Shown: positions 16,745 to 26,460 of the stretch, piece after piece
How positions within the stretch are numbered: position 1 is the stretch's first letter
Layout: the number at the start of each line of letters is the position of its first letter
Assembly (NCBI RefSeq): GCF_026241515.1
Contig: NZ_JAPHPW010000017.1
Location: forward strand, 1 to 64,000
From: Vibrio sp. 14G-20
GTDB lineage: Bacteria; Pseudomonadota; Gammaproteobacteria; Enterobacterales; Vibrionaceae
Length of the DNA stretch: 64,000 nucleotides
Direction: 5' to 3'
Program-made: the position numbers and the translations under genes
The notes under the pieces: generated by a model
Database searches by the model: none
What the model was told of the DNA's origin: nothing
Seen by the model: only the letters and a program-made list of their open reading frames with translations

Positions 16745-18874
16745 TTAGGCATAATAACTAATTCCATCACGCTTTGATGCGACATTCAATTCAAGATTGC
16801 TGCCACTATCAAGGTTTTCATCACCTTGGCCACCATTTGTGCGGTTAGCGCCGGATTGTTGCTCACCATTGTTGTATCTATCTTGCCCCTGACCAGAGTT
16901 CTGTTGTTGAACTGACGAATCGGCAAGCTGCAGACCTTGCTGAGCAAGCATATCTCTCAAGCGAGGTAAGGTTTGTTCTATCACATCTCTCGCCTGCTGA
17001 TTACTCACCGTAAAGTGTACGTTCGCCACGTCATTATTCATGGTCATGCGTATTTTCATCTGGCCCAACTCTGGCGGGTCGAGACGGATGTCCAAATTCT
17101 TAAGGTTCTTAGACATCATCATTTGTACTTTCTCAGCCACCTGCTCATTGGCTAGCTCTTTGGTGAGCTGTAAAGGCGCTTGTTGAGCAGCTTGAATTTC
17201 AGCTCGCGTAGGTGCTGAACCCACCGAGGCTGTCCCTTGTGCACCAGTCGCAGAAGCGATCTGCTGAGCAAAGGTCGAATCTTTAGAATCTTCTTTAGCA
17301 CCCGCTTTACCCAAACCAGACAGTGCTGCTGCACCGGCGCCCGCTTTAAGAAGCGCATCAGTCGAGCCTGCTTTTGTGGCAACTGGCGTTGCATTCATCG
17401 CCACTCCTTGCGCGGTTAAAGCTGGATCCAACGTTGCTTGCTGCTGAGGTGAAGCTACATTAGCTTGTTGAGCTGCTGCCTGTTGGGCTGCATGCGCATT
17501 ATTGGCGTGCAGTATTGCCGCCTTATCCGTAAGAGCATTGTTTGCTGATTGAGAAGCGGCCTGCGCTGACACTTGTTGTGCAGCCGTCGCTACAGCCGCT
17601 GTTGATGCTGCCGCAGCTAAGGCTTTAGTTTCGCTTGAATCCGTATTCTCCCAATCAATAGCAGCGGGGTCACCGGACATGCTGTTCACAGTCGGAGCAT
17701 GACTTACCAAATCCGTTGCTTGTTGTTGAACGTTAGTGAGCTGTTGATTCAACAGGTCTAAGTTAGAGGTTGCTTTAGCCAAAGTGGCTTGCTCATCAAC
17801 CGTCAACTTAGCGCCACTTTGTTGCTTCTCAAGCAAGCTATCGACAACAGACTGTTCTGATTCGATTTGTCCATTCAATTGATTTAGCGCTTTGGCATGG
17901 GCATCAACCTGCTTTGCGAGCTCAATATCTGCTGGCGAGATTGCTTGACCTTGAACAGCCACAACATCACTAGCCGCATTCTTTTGGCTCAGCTCTCGAC
18001 TCATACTGGCTTCAATTTGTTCTGGAGTGACGCCTTTATCCATCAACTGTCGAATTTCATCATCTGTCAGTTGAGAAACGCCTTTACCACCGGTAAGCAC
18101 TGCGATTTCAGAATCGACTTCAAAACTCTTCTCTTGATTTGCAGCATTGGCTTGTTGTGTAGCCTGACCAACAACGGAGGCACCTGCAATAGGAGCTCCA
18201 GCGATATTGCCTTGAGCTTGGTCTATCTGAGCTTGCTGAGGCAAGCCTTTGCCGTTAGGTGTCTTATTAAGCGTTTTATTTGCCTCATCCAACTGACCAA
18301 GCAATTTATTGCCTTCACTCATCGCTGCATTAGCTTGCGATGCCTGCGTAGAGCCATCTACAACTGATGAAACCTGAGCCTGGGATTGAGCAACCTGTTC
18401 TTTAGAATCGTTAGTCGTAGCCTGCGCATCTTTACCATCCGTCTTATCTGCGAAAGTTTTATCAGCGACAGTGCTACCAGGGCCTGAATTAACTTTGAGC
18501 TTAGCCTCAGATCTAGACGCAACCTCTACAGATGTTTTCTCAGCAGCTTTCTCGCCTTCTACTTCTGAAGCTGCTTGCTTGCTTTGCGCTTCGCTCACTT
18601 CGTCAGTCGCCTTTGATTCAGCTGAATCACCTTTGTTCGTTTCGGCTGACGCTTCACCTTCGGTAGAGGCCTGTTTAGCATCAGGGTTCGCGGTGCTTTC
18701 TGCGTCTTTTGCTACGGCTTTACTACCACTTTCTTCAAAGCCAAGCGCTTCTTTAAAGGATTCAAAGAAACCTTTAGAGTCGCCGGTTTCTTCTACCTTG
18801 GGAGAGGCAGAACCGGTGTCCAACAACGATGACGTTTTGTTGGTCGCTGAATTTGAGGAAAGACTAACATTCAT
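16745..18874 (-). CDS. fliK: FliK, hook-length control protein
   Basis: FliK is the secreted ruler that measures the hook and triggers the FlhB switch. At 709 residues it is long for the family (about 400-650). Most of the extra length is low complexity: an acidic Ser/Glu/Lys-rich N-terminal third and an Ala/Gln-rich centre. The C-terminal hook-length domain is clear at about 575-665, with LDIRLDPPELGQMKIRM and LRDMLAQQGLQL. It is the first gene of the fliK-flhB unit, with a sigma-54 element 110 bases upstream. Confidence 0.95.
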   Translation of the reverse strand: MNVSLSSNSATNKTSSLLDTGSASPKVEETGDSKGFFESFKEALGFEESGSKAVAKDAESTANPDAKQASTEGEASAETNKGDSAESKATDEVSEAQSKQAASEVEGEKAAEKTSVEVASRSEAKLKVNSGPGSTVADKTFADKTDGKDAQATTNDSKEQVAQSQAQVSSVVDGSTQASQANAAMSEGNKLLGQLDEANKTLNKTPNGKGLPQQAQIDQAQGNIAGAPIAGASVVGQATQQANAANQEKSFEVDSEIAVLTGGKGVSQLTDDEIRQLMDKGVTPEQIEASMSRELSQKNAASDVVAVQGQAISPADIELAKQVDAHAKALNQLNGQIESEQSVVDSLLEKQQSGAKLTVDEQATLAKATSNLDLLNQQLTNVQQQATDLVSHAPTVNSMSGDPAAIDWENTDSSETKALAAAASTAAVATAAQQVSAQAASQSANNALTDKAAILHANNAHAAQQAAAQQANVASPQQQATLDPALTAQGVAMNATPVATKAGSTDALLKAGAGAAALSGLGKAGAKEDSKDSTFAQQIASATGAQGTASVGSAPTRAEIQAAQQAPLQLTKELANEQVAEKVQMMMSKNLKNLDIRLDPPELGQMKIRMTMNNDVANVHFTVSNQQARDVIEQTLPRLRDMLAQQGLQLADSSVQQQNSGQGQDRYNNGEQQSGANRTNGGQGDENLDSGSNLELNVASKRDGISYYA

Positions 18875-18984
18875 ATATACAAGCTCTATCTACTAGCTTT
18901 GCTGCCACAAACTAGGCAACAAAAAGAAAGTCGGGCGTTTTTCATACCTTTGTAGGGCATAACACGCAATTTTATATAAAACGG

Positions 18985-19000
18985 AGCAAGAAACATGCCT
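18985..19000 (-). promoter_or_regulatory. Sigma-54 promoter for the fliK operon
   Basis: The minus strand reads AGGCATGTTTCTTGCT. The GG and GC doublets are 10 bases apart and TTGCT is intact; only the first base departs from TGGCAY. The start site would be near 18974, about 100 bases before fliK. Confidence 0.7.
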
Positions 19001-19056
19001 ATAAGTTACGGTTTTACAATCTGCCCAACAATACCTGTATCGTTTATGACTTAGGA

Positions 19057-19494
19057 TCACATCTTCTTTCGGCCAAACATCAGAGTCGAGAACTCATCCA
19101 TTTGTTTTTGTTCTCTTTGGTCTTGCAGCTTTGCTTTCTCTTTCTGCTTTTTCTCCATCAACCACTCGTAGGATTTACGTTTTTTACGCAACTCCATCCA
19201 GTAGTTTTGGCAGTTGTCGACCTGATTTTTGAAGTGGTGTTCGGCTTCTCTCTGTTTGGATAATGTCTCATCCAACTGAGTTAGGAAGCGGTTCAGGTGA
19301 CCATATTGGCTGGCTGTAAGCCCCGCCTTACCTCGGTCGACCAATTGTTGGCAATAATCCAGTCGGTATTTTTCAATCTGCGAGACCTGATCGTAGTAAC
19401 CTTGCAACTCAGAATTCGCTTTGTTAAGCGCCAGTACGGCTTGGTTCTCTTGGTCTTTCGCTTGATCAAGAAGAAATTCTAACGCGTTATCCAT
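19057..19494 (-). CDS. fliJ: FliJ, export chaperone escort
   Basis: This 145-residue, almost wholly helical, charged protein is predicted to form an antiparallel coiled coil. FliJ sits in the centre of the FliI hexamer and engages FlhA. The run of basic and acidic residues (RKKRKSYEWLMEKKQKEKAK) fits the family. It is the last gene of the fliE unit, 22 bases after fliI. Confidence 0.93.
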   Translation of the reverse strand: MDNALEFLLDQAKDQENQAVLALNKANSELQGYYDQVSQIEKYRLDYCQQLVDRGKAGLTASQYGHLNRFLTQLDETLSKQREAEHHFKNQVDNCQNYWMELRKKRKSYEWLMEKKQKEKAKLQDQREQKQMDEFSTLMFGRKKM

Positions 19495-19516
19495 GATTGA
19501 CCTTTTTCAACACGAC

Positions 19517-20836
19517 CTAGCCCCCTAACACATGTTTCAACATGTTGACGCACATGTCATAGGGAACCGTTTCTTTCATTTTCTGTTGTAAGTATTCGTC
19601 CAATCTCGGTTTCAAGGTGAAGGCACTATCAATCGCAGGATCGGTACCCGGCTTGTAAGCACCAATCGATACCAAGTCTTGGTTTTTACGACAAATAGAC
19701 AACACTTGCCTTACCGCTTTCGACATCAAGACATGTTCTTCGGTTGTGATTTGAGGCATCACACGGCTTACAGACTTCTCAACATCAATCGCAGGATAAT
19801 GACCCGCATCGGCCATCTCTCGGGACAACACAATGTGTCCATCCAAAATCGCTCGCGACGCATCAGCAATCGGATCTTGTAAGTCATCGCCTTCGGTTAG
19901 AACAGTAAAGAAAGCGGTGATCGAACCTTGTTCATCGTTGCCGTTACCCGCACGTTCCACCAACGCAGGAAGCTTAGCAAAGACTGATGGCGGATAACCT
20001 TTGGTTGCAGGCGGCTCACCCACAGAAAGAGCAATTTCACGCTGAGCCTGAGCAAAACGGGTCAATGAATCCATTAGTAGTAAAACATCTAAGCCTTGGT
20101 CGCGGAAATACTCGGCGACAGCCAGCGCAGTTTGACAGCCTTTTAAGCGCATCAATGGCGATGAATCGGCAGGAGCTGCGACAACAACTGAACGTTTACG
20201 GCCATCTTCGCCAAGAATCTCTTCAATAAATTCTTTTACTTCTCGTCCACGCTCACCGATTAGACCTACCACCACCACTTGCGCAGTAGTGCCTCGAGTC
20301 ATCATCCCAAGCGTGACCGACTTACCCACACCAGAGCCAGCAAACAGGCCAATACGTTGCCCTTTACCTACGGTAAGTAGGCCATTAATCGCCTTCAAAC
20401 CAACGTCGAGTGGTTCAGAAATCGGTTTACGAGCTAACGGATTAATTGGTTCAGCATTAAATGAAGCGCGTTGCTCGGTATAGATTGGACCTAAACCGTC
20501 GAGTGGATTACCGACGCCGTCGATCACTCGACCAAGCAGTTCCATCCCGACAGGAATGCCACTTTCTGAGGTCATTGGTGTAACGCGAGCACCGGGTAAG
20601 ATCCCAGTGATTTGTTCACTCGGCATCAAAAATAGGTTATCGCCAGAGAAACCAACGACTTCAGCTTCCATCTGACCAGACATGGTCTCAACCAAGCACA
20701 AGCTACCAATCGGCGCTTTACAGCCGGTTGCTTCAAGTGTTAAGCCGACAACTCGCACCAATTTACCTGAGGCAACTGGTCGTGATTTTAATCCTTCGAT
20801 TTTGTACTGGCTGAGACGATTCGCTAACTCAAGCAT
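19517..20836 (-). CDS. fliI: FliI, flagellar export ATPase
   Basis: FliI is an F1-beta-like ATPase that drives unfolding and export of flagellar substrates. Walker A AGSGVGKS is at 166-173, and Walker B is near VLLLMDSLTRFAQAQREIAL, which is also the family signature region. The 439-residue length is standard. Its ATG shares one base with the fliH stop (TAATG), so the ATPase and its regulator are translated as a coupled pair. Confidence 0.97.
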   Translation of the reverse strand: MLELANRLSQYKIEGLKSRPVASGKLVRVVGLTLEATGCKAPIGSLCLVETMSGQMEAEVVGFSGDNLFLMPSEQITGILPGARVTPMTSESGIPVGMELLGRVIDGVGNPLDGLGPIYTEQRASFNAEPINPLARKPISEPLDVGLKAINGLLTVGKGQRIGLFAGSGVGKSVTLGMMTRGTTAQVVVVGLIGERGREVKEFIEEILGEDGRKRSVVVAAPADSSPLMRLKGCQTALAVAEYFRDQGLDVLLLMDSLTRFAQAQREIALSVGEPPATKGYPPSVFAKLPALVERAGNGNDEQGSITAFFTVLTEGDDLQDPIADASRAILDGHIVLSREMADAGHYPAIDVEKSVSRVMPQITTEEHVLMSKAVRQVLSICRKNQDLVSIGAYKPGTDPAIDSAFTLKPRLDEYLQQKMKETVPYDMCVNMLKHVLGG

Positions 20837-21636
20837 TACGCATGACCTTGATGACGATTTGCGCCGCAGAAGCTTTGAATCACGTTCTTCACACGTTCTT
20901 CCATGCGGTAGTTAACGCTCGACTCACCCGCTTCGATTTGGACATCGCCACGGTTGAGTGCAGGCTCGGCAACTAACGTCCAATTACGGCAATCCAATTC
21001 GGTTTCGCCATACGCAGAGCGAATAATCGCAACATCTTCAGGGTTAAGCTTCAATGTAATCGCGTGACCAGAAATCGGCAACGACTCTACCGATTCTTTC
21101 ACGGTATCTAATATGATTTGTGGGTTGGTTTGCACTTCAACATGAACCACTTCTTTTACCATGGTAAGCACCATGTCGACCAATTGCTTCTCAACCTGAG
21201 CATTCATTAGCTCCAAAGGTTGAGCGAACTGGTTTGCGAGTCCCATAAAGATGGCGACTTGCTGCTGGATATACTCTTGACCAGCAGTCACGCCTTCAAG
21301 CTTACCGGCTTCATTGCCTTCGGCATGACCTGCGACAAAGCCTTCTTCTTTGCCCTTTTCGTAGCCCTGCTTGAAGCCAGCTTCTTGACCTTGATGAAGG
21401 CCTTCTTGATAAGCGCCCTGCTTAATCAGTTCGATTTGCTCTTCAGTCAGAACCAGCTCTTCATCTTCAATGGCTTCTTCAACCGTTGGCATCCAACTGG
21501 GATCGTAGTTAAAGGCGGTTTCTTTGGCTTGTTTGCTCACATCAGAGGTGTAGTCAGGCAGCCCCCATTTTTGAGGTTGGGCAACCGTATTATCTTCTTC
21601 AGGGCGAAGGAAGCCGCGTTTTCTATCACCTGACAT
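20836..21636 (-). CDS. fliH: FliH, export ATPase regulator
   Basis: FliH holds FliI in check and links it to FliN. Residues 74-119 contain an uninterrupted series of GxxxG and AxxxG steps (QGAYQEGLHQGQEAGFKQG and onward), which in this family form a helical dimer region. The C-terminal domain (from about 150) resembles the V-ATPase E subunit. The 266-residue length is normal. It is separated from fliG by 124 bases that include a terminator-like hairpin. Confidence 0.95.
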   Translation of the reverse strand: MSGDRKRGFLRPEEDNTVAQPQKWGLPDYTSDVSKQAKETAFNYDPSWMPTVEEAIEDEELVLTEEQIELIKQGAYQEGLHQGQEAGFKQGYEKGKEEGFVAGHAEGNEAGKLEGVTAGQEYIQQQVAIFMGLANQFAQPLELMNAQVEKQLVDMVLTMVKEVVHVEVQTNPQIILDTVKESVESLPISGHAITLKLNPEDVAIIRSAYGETELDCRNWTLVAEPALNRGDVQIEAGESSVNYRMEERVKNVIQSFCGANRHQGHA

Positions 21637-21716
21637 ATCAGTACCTATCTATGAGTGAGCTTAACTGTATTGTAAGTTCAAGCAGTTAAACTGAATTAAT
21701 CTGTGGTTCGAGATTG

Positions 21717-21749
21717 GATAAAGAAAAGCCCCAACAGTGTGGGGCTTTT
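21717..21749 (-). terminator. Intrinsic terminator between fliG and fliH
   Basis: The stem AAAAGCCCC/GGGGCTTTT with an eight-base loop lies 11 bases after the fliG stop. On the minus strand it runs into TTTTCTTT. It sits inside the fliEFGHIJ unit, so it would act as an internal attenuator rather than an operon end. Confidence 0.75.
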
Positions 21750-21760
21750 GAGGTTTCTGT

Positions 21761-22822
21761 TTAAAGGAACTCGTCGGCGCCACCAGATAGCATAATTTCG
21801 CCACTATCTGCCATCTTCCTAGCAATACCCAAAATCTCTTTCTGAGCCGCTTCAACGTCAGAGACTTTCACTGGCGGCATAGCCTCAATATCGTCTCTCA
21901 TCATATCGGCAGCACGTTTAGACATGTTCTTGAAGATCTTCTCACGTAGACCTTCATCGGCACCTTTAAGTGCTTTCTGTAGAACGTCTTGTGGAACATC
22001 ACGTAGTAGACGTTGAACACCTTGGTCATCAACTTCAATAAGGTTTTCAAAGACAAACATCAGATCTTGAATCTGCGTTGCCATGTCTTCGTCTTGGTCA
22101 CGGATTTGATCCATTAAGACGCCTTCCACGTTGTTGTCCATGTAGTTCATGATCTCAGCCGCAGCTTTCAGGCCACCAATTTTGGCAGCTTGAGCACCCG
22201 CTTGACCCGCGAACTGTTTCTCCATGATTTCGTTCAGTTCAGCAAGCGCCGAAGGTTGAACTTCTTCCAGGTTGGCAATACGCATCATCAGATCCAGACG
22301 AACACGCTCTGGGAACTGAGATAGGATCTCTGCCGACTGATCGGCATCGAGGTACGACAATACAATCGTTTGAATCTGCGGGTGCTCGTTGATGATAATG
22401 CTCGCCACCTGGCGAGGATCCATCCATTTAAGCGAATCCAAACCTTTCGAACCAGTGCCGAGAAGGATTTGATCAACAAGGTTATTCGCCTTGTCTTCAC
22501 CCAGAGCAGCAACCAACGCATTACGCATAAAGTCTTCGCTGCCCATACCAATGTTGGTGTACTTCTGAATATCATCTAAGAAAGCACGGTGCACTGCGCC
22601 TACTTTCTCTTGGGATAGGTCTGTAGCTCGCGCCATCGCACTACCCACACGCTGAACCTGCTTTGGCTCTAGGTGACGAATAATACCAGCAGCATCTTCT
22701 TCATTTAAACTGAGCAACAAGATCGCAGCACGCTCATCGCCTGAGATAGAACCGATATCCACGCTCGAGACATCAAGCACTTCACCGCCTTCAGTTTGTT
22801 GTGGAACTATTTCGTTAGCCAT
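21761..22822 (-). CDS. fliG: FliG, rotor switch protein
   Basis: FliG couples the MS ring to the C ring, and its C-terminal domain contacts the stator. The N-terminal FliF-binding domain, the middle domain with the FliM-binding EHPQ-type motif (INEHPQIQ, about 130) and the charged torque helix near the C-terminus (LREKIFKNMSKRAADMMRDDIE) are all present. The 353-residue length is usual. The start overlaps the end of fliF by 8 bases. Confidence 0.97.
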   Translation of the reverse strand: MANEIVPQQTEGGEVLDVSSVDIGSISGDERAAILLLSLNEEDAAGIIRHLEPKQVQRVGSAMARATDLSQEKVGAVHRAFLDDIQKYTNIGMGSEDFMRNALVAALGEDKANNLVDQILLGTGSKGLDSLKWMDPRQVASIIINEHPQIQTIVLSYLDADQSAEILSQFPERVRLDLMMRIANLEEVQPSALAELNEIMEKQFAGQAGAQAAKIGGLKAAAEIMNYMDNNVEGVLMDQIRDQDEDMATQIQDLMFVFENLIEVDDQGVQRLLRDVPQDVLQKALKGADEGLREKIFKNMSKRAADMMRDDIEAMPPVKVSDVEAAQKEILGIARKMADSGEIMLSGGADEFL

Positions 22823-24557
22823 CTACCATCCAATTCTTAACTACTTGAGCTGCTAGCTCTGGTTCATTCGCTACAAGTGCACGTACTGCTTTCAGCACGT
22901 CTTCGTCTTTATGAAGGTTTGGCAAGTCGATGCTTGAACCAAATTCAAACAGCTCACCACCTTCAATATCACCACCAATTAAGCTGGTTTCACCATCGGC
23001 ACCAATTGGCATACCATCAGGGCCGTACATTTGATCGTCGTTGTCTGCTGCTGGGTTAAGTAGTTTCTTCATAGCAGGGCGAACAAGTACCAACACCACC
23101 ACAATAATAACCAAGGCACTTGCAAACCAACGAACCCAGTCATTGAAGTTTGGATGTTCCCAGATTGGTACATCAGCAACAACATCTGTTACTTGAGGGG
23201 CAAACTGCATGCTTAATACATTTAGCAAATCACCACGAGTTTCATCAAAGCCCACCGTACCAATCAGAACTTGGCGAATCGCATTGATTTCGCTCGCCGG
23301 GATAGGCGTATGAACCACTTCACCCGTATCTGGGTTCAAGGATTGACGGTCTTTGATCGCAACAGAAACCGTCTGGCGGTTAACCGTTCCGCTCTGTTTA
23401 CGTTCATGACTGATGGTGGTGTCTAGCTCAAAGTTTCGGGTCGCTTCTTTGTGAACAGAGCCTTGACCAGTCATTGAGCCGTCTTTCATCTGAGCGACAT
23501 CTTGTGGAATTGAGGCATCAGCTGGAGGCTGGTTACTCAATGCGCCAGGAATACCCGCCACAGTATTGCCGTTGTTGTAATCTTCTAAGGTGTATTCACT
23601 TCGTGTTGCTGGCGTGTTCGGATCAAAACGTTTTCTTGTTTGCTCCACAGCACTGAAATCGAGCTGAATATCAACTTGAGCTGTGTAGTTACCAAACCCA
23701 AGAATAGGGATCAAGATAGAGTCAATTTTTTCACGCAGCGCTTGTTCTTGATTGCGCTCTAACTCGTGTTCTTTACGACGCGCCGTAGACATAGGGTCTT
23801 GAGAGCCTGAGCTCAACAGTCGACCATGCTGATCGGTCACCGTAATACGTGAGGTTTTCATTCCCGGAACGGCACTAGCGACCATATCCACAACAGAATC
23901 GACTTCTTGCTGCTTGAGGTTGTTACCCGTTTTAAGGGTCAAGAATACGGAAGCGGAAGCTTCTTGATTATGACGTACAAAAACACTCTGCTTTGGCAAG
24001 GCCAATAAGACCTGAGCTTTACGTACCTGTTTCATCTGTTCAATGGCTTTGGCAAGTTGTCTTTCACGGCTTAATTTAAGACGTTCTTGCTCTAAACGTT
24101 GCGATACACCAAAGCCCATGTCTTGCATGAGGATGTCATCACCCGCGTTTCGCTCTTGGTTCAAACCAGCTCGTACCATGTTCAGCTTTAATGAGTTGTA
24201 CTCGCTAGCAGGAACAGAGATGGTATTACCTTCAAGTGAGTACTCGATCTTTTGTAGATCTAAGTAATCAAGAACCGGAATCAATTCTTCTGTTTCGTAG
24301 GCCCCTAATGGACGCATCTCTGGCTCTTTAACCCAGAAAAACAGCATCACAATAAGCGCTACACAGATAGAGATAGAAAGGACTAAGACGACCTGACGAA
24401 GTAAATCGAGGTCACCTACTGCCATATCGAACTTCGATGAACTGCGTTCACCTAGATCGGGATTTTGCCCTTCGCCGTCTAGCTCAGAGCCTGCAATAAG
24501 TGCGTGGTCGTTGCTATCGCTCACGGTTAAATCTGTTGTTTGACTATTATCTGCCAC
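22815..24557 (-). CDS. fliF: FliF, MS-ring protein
   Basis: FliF forms the membrane MS ring on which the flagellum is built. Membrane helices lie at 55-75 (QVVLVLSISICVALIVMLFFW) and near 478-497 (ASALVIIVVVLVLVRP). Between them are the YscJ-like ring-building motifs and a Gly/Pro-rich linker. The extreme C-terminal tail (AAQVVKNWM) is the FliG-binding segment. The 580-residue length is normal. It follows fliE by 16 bases. Confidence 0.97.
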   Translation of the reverse strand: MADNSQTTDLTVSDSNDHALIAGSELDGEGQNPDLGERSSSKFDMAVGDLDLLRQVVLVLSISICVALIVMLFFWVKEPEMRPLGAYETEELIPVLDYLDLQKIEYSLEGNTISVPASEYNSLKLNMVRAGLNQERNAGDDILMQDMGFGVSQRLEQERLKLSRERQLAKAIEQMKQVRKAQVLLALPKQSVFVRHNQEASASVFLTLKTGNNLKQQEVDSVVDMVASAVPGMKTSRITVTDQHGRLLSSGSQDPMSTARRKEHELERNQEQALREKIDSILIPILGFGNYTAQVDIQLDFSAVEQTRKRFDPNTPATRSEYTLEDYNNGNTVAGIPGALSNQPPADASIPQDVAQMKDGSMTGQGSVHKEATRNFELDTTISHERKQSGTVNRQTVSVAIKDRQSLNPDTGEVVHTPIPASEINAIRQVLIGTVGFDETRGDLLNVLSMQFAPQVTDVVADVPIWEHPNFNDWVRWFASALVIIVVVLVLVRPAMKKLLNPAADNDDQMYGPDGMPIGADGETSLIGGDIEGGELFEFGSSIDLPNLHKDEDVLKAVRALVANEPELAAQVVKNWMVDG

Positions 24558-24573
24558 TATTTAACTACCTAAC

Positions 24574-24885
24574 TTATACCGGCATGTTCATCAGCTCTTT
24601 GTACGATTCGACCAATTTATTTCTAATTTGGATCGTCGCCTCAAAAGCCACACTAGATTTATTCCGAGCAATCATCACGTCTGATAGAGACACACTTTGG
24701 TCGCCACTATCAAAACGAGCTTGAAGATCACCTGAGGTCTTTTGTAATGAGTTCACATTATTGATGGCATTAGTCAGCATATTGCCAAAATCTGCACCGA
24801 CCGCTTGCCCCGTTGCTGCGGGACGCGCGCTGGCAGCTTCGACCATCATTGCCTGCATTTCGCCTTGTAAACCATCTATTCTCAT
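24574..24885 (-). CDS. fliE: FliE, rod-MS ring junction protein
   Basis: FliE is the first exported basal-body protein and links the MS ring to the rod. The 103-residue sequence ends in the family segment VSLSDVMIARNKSSVAFEATIQIRNKLVESYKELMNMPV. It opens the fliEFGHIJ unit, 55 bases downstream of a canonical sigma-54 element. Confidence 0.96.
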   Translation of the reverse strand: MRIDGLQGEMQAMMVEAASARPAATGQAVGADFGNMLTNAINNVNSLQKTSGDLQARFDSGDQSVSLSDVMIARNKSSVAFEATIQIRNKLVESYKELMNMPV

Positions 24886-24939
24886 CTACTACCTCAGGAG
24901 TCAAAATTATGACCATCTATTTAGATATATTATTGACAG

Positions 24940-24955
24940 AGCAATTAGCGTGCCA
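24940..24955 (-). promoter_or_regulatory. Sigma-54 promoter for fliE
   Basis: The minus strand reads TGGCACGCTAATTGCT, a perfect match to TGGCAC-N5-TTGCT. The expected start is near 24929, about 45 bases before fliE. Confidence 0.92.
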
Positions 24956-25017
24956 CACATTAAATTGACTAGATATCGTATTACACTAGTCAGAAAGCTG
25001 ACACTACTAATCTATCC

Positions 25018-26427
25018 TCAGTTTGGGATATCTATTCCAGCATCGCGCATTTTCGCCAGTTTATAACGTAATGTTCGTGGGCTAATGCCCAGTTTTTCAG
25101 CCATATCTTTGCGTCGGCCATTACATGCGATCAGGGTTTCAAGGATGATCGCATACTCTTGATCTCTAAGCTCATTACCTAACCCTTCGCTACTAGCTGC
25201 GATTTTATTGATTGGGTTTGCTTCAGCAATCGGCTTAATTTCTGGCGCTACAACACTATTACCTTCAACAATTTGTTGTAGGCTGCTTGCGTCTTGCCAA
25301 TCAACACCTTCAAGAAGGATGTGCTCACCAGAGATGTTCTCTTGCTCGCTCAATATTAACGCACGCTGTACCACATTGTCTAATTCACGAACATTGCCCG
25401 GCCACGGATAATTGACGAGTTTACTGATTGCTTGCGCTGACATAATTGGCACTGGCATGCCAAGTTTGGTGCAGTGGCGCTCAACTAAGTGCTTGGCTAA
25501 AGGCTCAATATCGCCTTTACGCTCACACAGTGGTGGCCAAGAAATTGGGAATACATTCAGGCGGTAATATAAATCCTCACGGAAATTACCTTCAGAAACA
25601 TACTGTTTAAGGTCACGGTTACTGGTCGCTAATACACGAACATCCAATTTGATGCTCTTACGACTACCTAACCGCTCAACTTCGCGTTCTTGTAATACAC
25701 GCAGTAGTTTGGCTTGTAGGCTAAGATCCATTTCACTGATCTCATCCAACAAAATAGTACCGCCTTGCGCTTGCTCGAACTTTCCCGGGCAAGCTTGAAT
25801 AGCGCCAGTAAATGCGCCTTTTTCATAACCAAACAGGGTCGCTTCTAACATGTTGTCTGGGATCGCTGCACAGTTAATCGCGACAAACGGGCCATCTTTA
25901 CGACTAGAGGCATTGTGAATGTAGCGAGACATCACCTCTTTACCAGAACCACTCGGGCCTAACACCATGACGTTGGCATCGGTTTTTGCGACTTTATCAG
26001 CCAGCATCATTAACTTGATACTTTTCTCATCGGCAACGATGGCATCGCCATTATCATCCGATTTTACAGGCGCATAGCGGCTGACCATGTTGAGCAGAAC
26101 TTCTGGCGCAAATGGCTTTGCCATATAGTCGATAGCGCCCTCTTTCATTGCAGCAACGGCATCTTCGATGTTGGCGTACGCTGTCATTAGCAATACAGGT
26201 AAGTTTGGCCAATGCTGCTTGATGTTTCTTAACAGTGCCAAACCACCCATGCCTGCCATTTGAACGTCAGACACGACAATATCAACGGAGTTAGATTTCA
26301 ATTTGACCAGAGCATCTTCCGCACAATCCGCTTCCAGCCATTCATAGCCAGCAAGCGCGAGTGTGTCGACAAGGGCTTCGCGTAGACCTTCATCATCTTC
26401 GACGATTAACACTTTGCTTTGAGCCAT
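25018..26427 (-). CDS. flrC: FlrC, sigma-54 flagellar response regulator
   Basis: FlrC is the second-tier activator of flagellar sigma-54 promoters and is phosphorylated by FlrB. The receiver domain carries the phospho-acceptor Asp54 in VVSDVQM. The AAA+ domain has GPSGSGKE as Walker A and the sigma-54 contact loop GAFTGA. A Fis-type helix-turn-helix (RRKDMAEKLGISPRTLRYKLAKM) closes the protein. The 469-residue length is usual. It is 33 bases after flrB. Confidence 0.96.
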   Translation of the reverse strand: MAQSKVLIVEDDEGLREALVDTLALAGYEWLEADCAEDALVKLKSNSVDIVVSDVQMAGMGGLALLRNIKQHWPNLPVLLMTAYANIEDAVAAMKEGAIDYMAKPFAPEVLLNMVSRYAPVKSDDNGDAIVADEKSIKLMMLADKVAKTDANVMVLGPSGSGKEVMSRYIHNASSRKDGPFVAINCAAIPDNMLEATLFGYEKGAFTGAIQACPGKFEQAQGGTILLDEISEMDLSLQAKLLRVLQEREVERLGSRKSIKLDVRVLATSNRDLKQYVSEGNFREDLYYRLNVFPISWPPLCERKGDIEPLAKHLVERHCTKLGMPVPIMSAQAISKLVNYPWPGNVRELDNVVQRALILSEQENISGEHILLEGVDWQDASSLQQIVEGNSVVAPEIKPIAEANPINKIAASSEGLGNELRDQEYAIILETLIACNGRRKDMAEKLGISPRTLRYKLAKMRDAGIDIPN

Positions 26428-26460
26428 AGGATTCTCCAGTGTAAATTCAGTTAAAACTTA

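Noticed and set aside
18471..18896. 141-codon frame opposite the start of fliK, and similar long antisense frames in cheA (3035-3409), fliG and flhB
   Set aside because: They mirror strongly coding genes with biased codon use and have no family features of their own.
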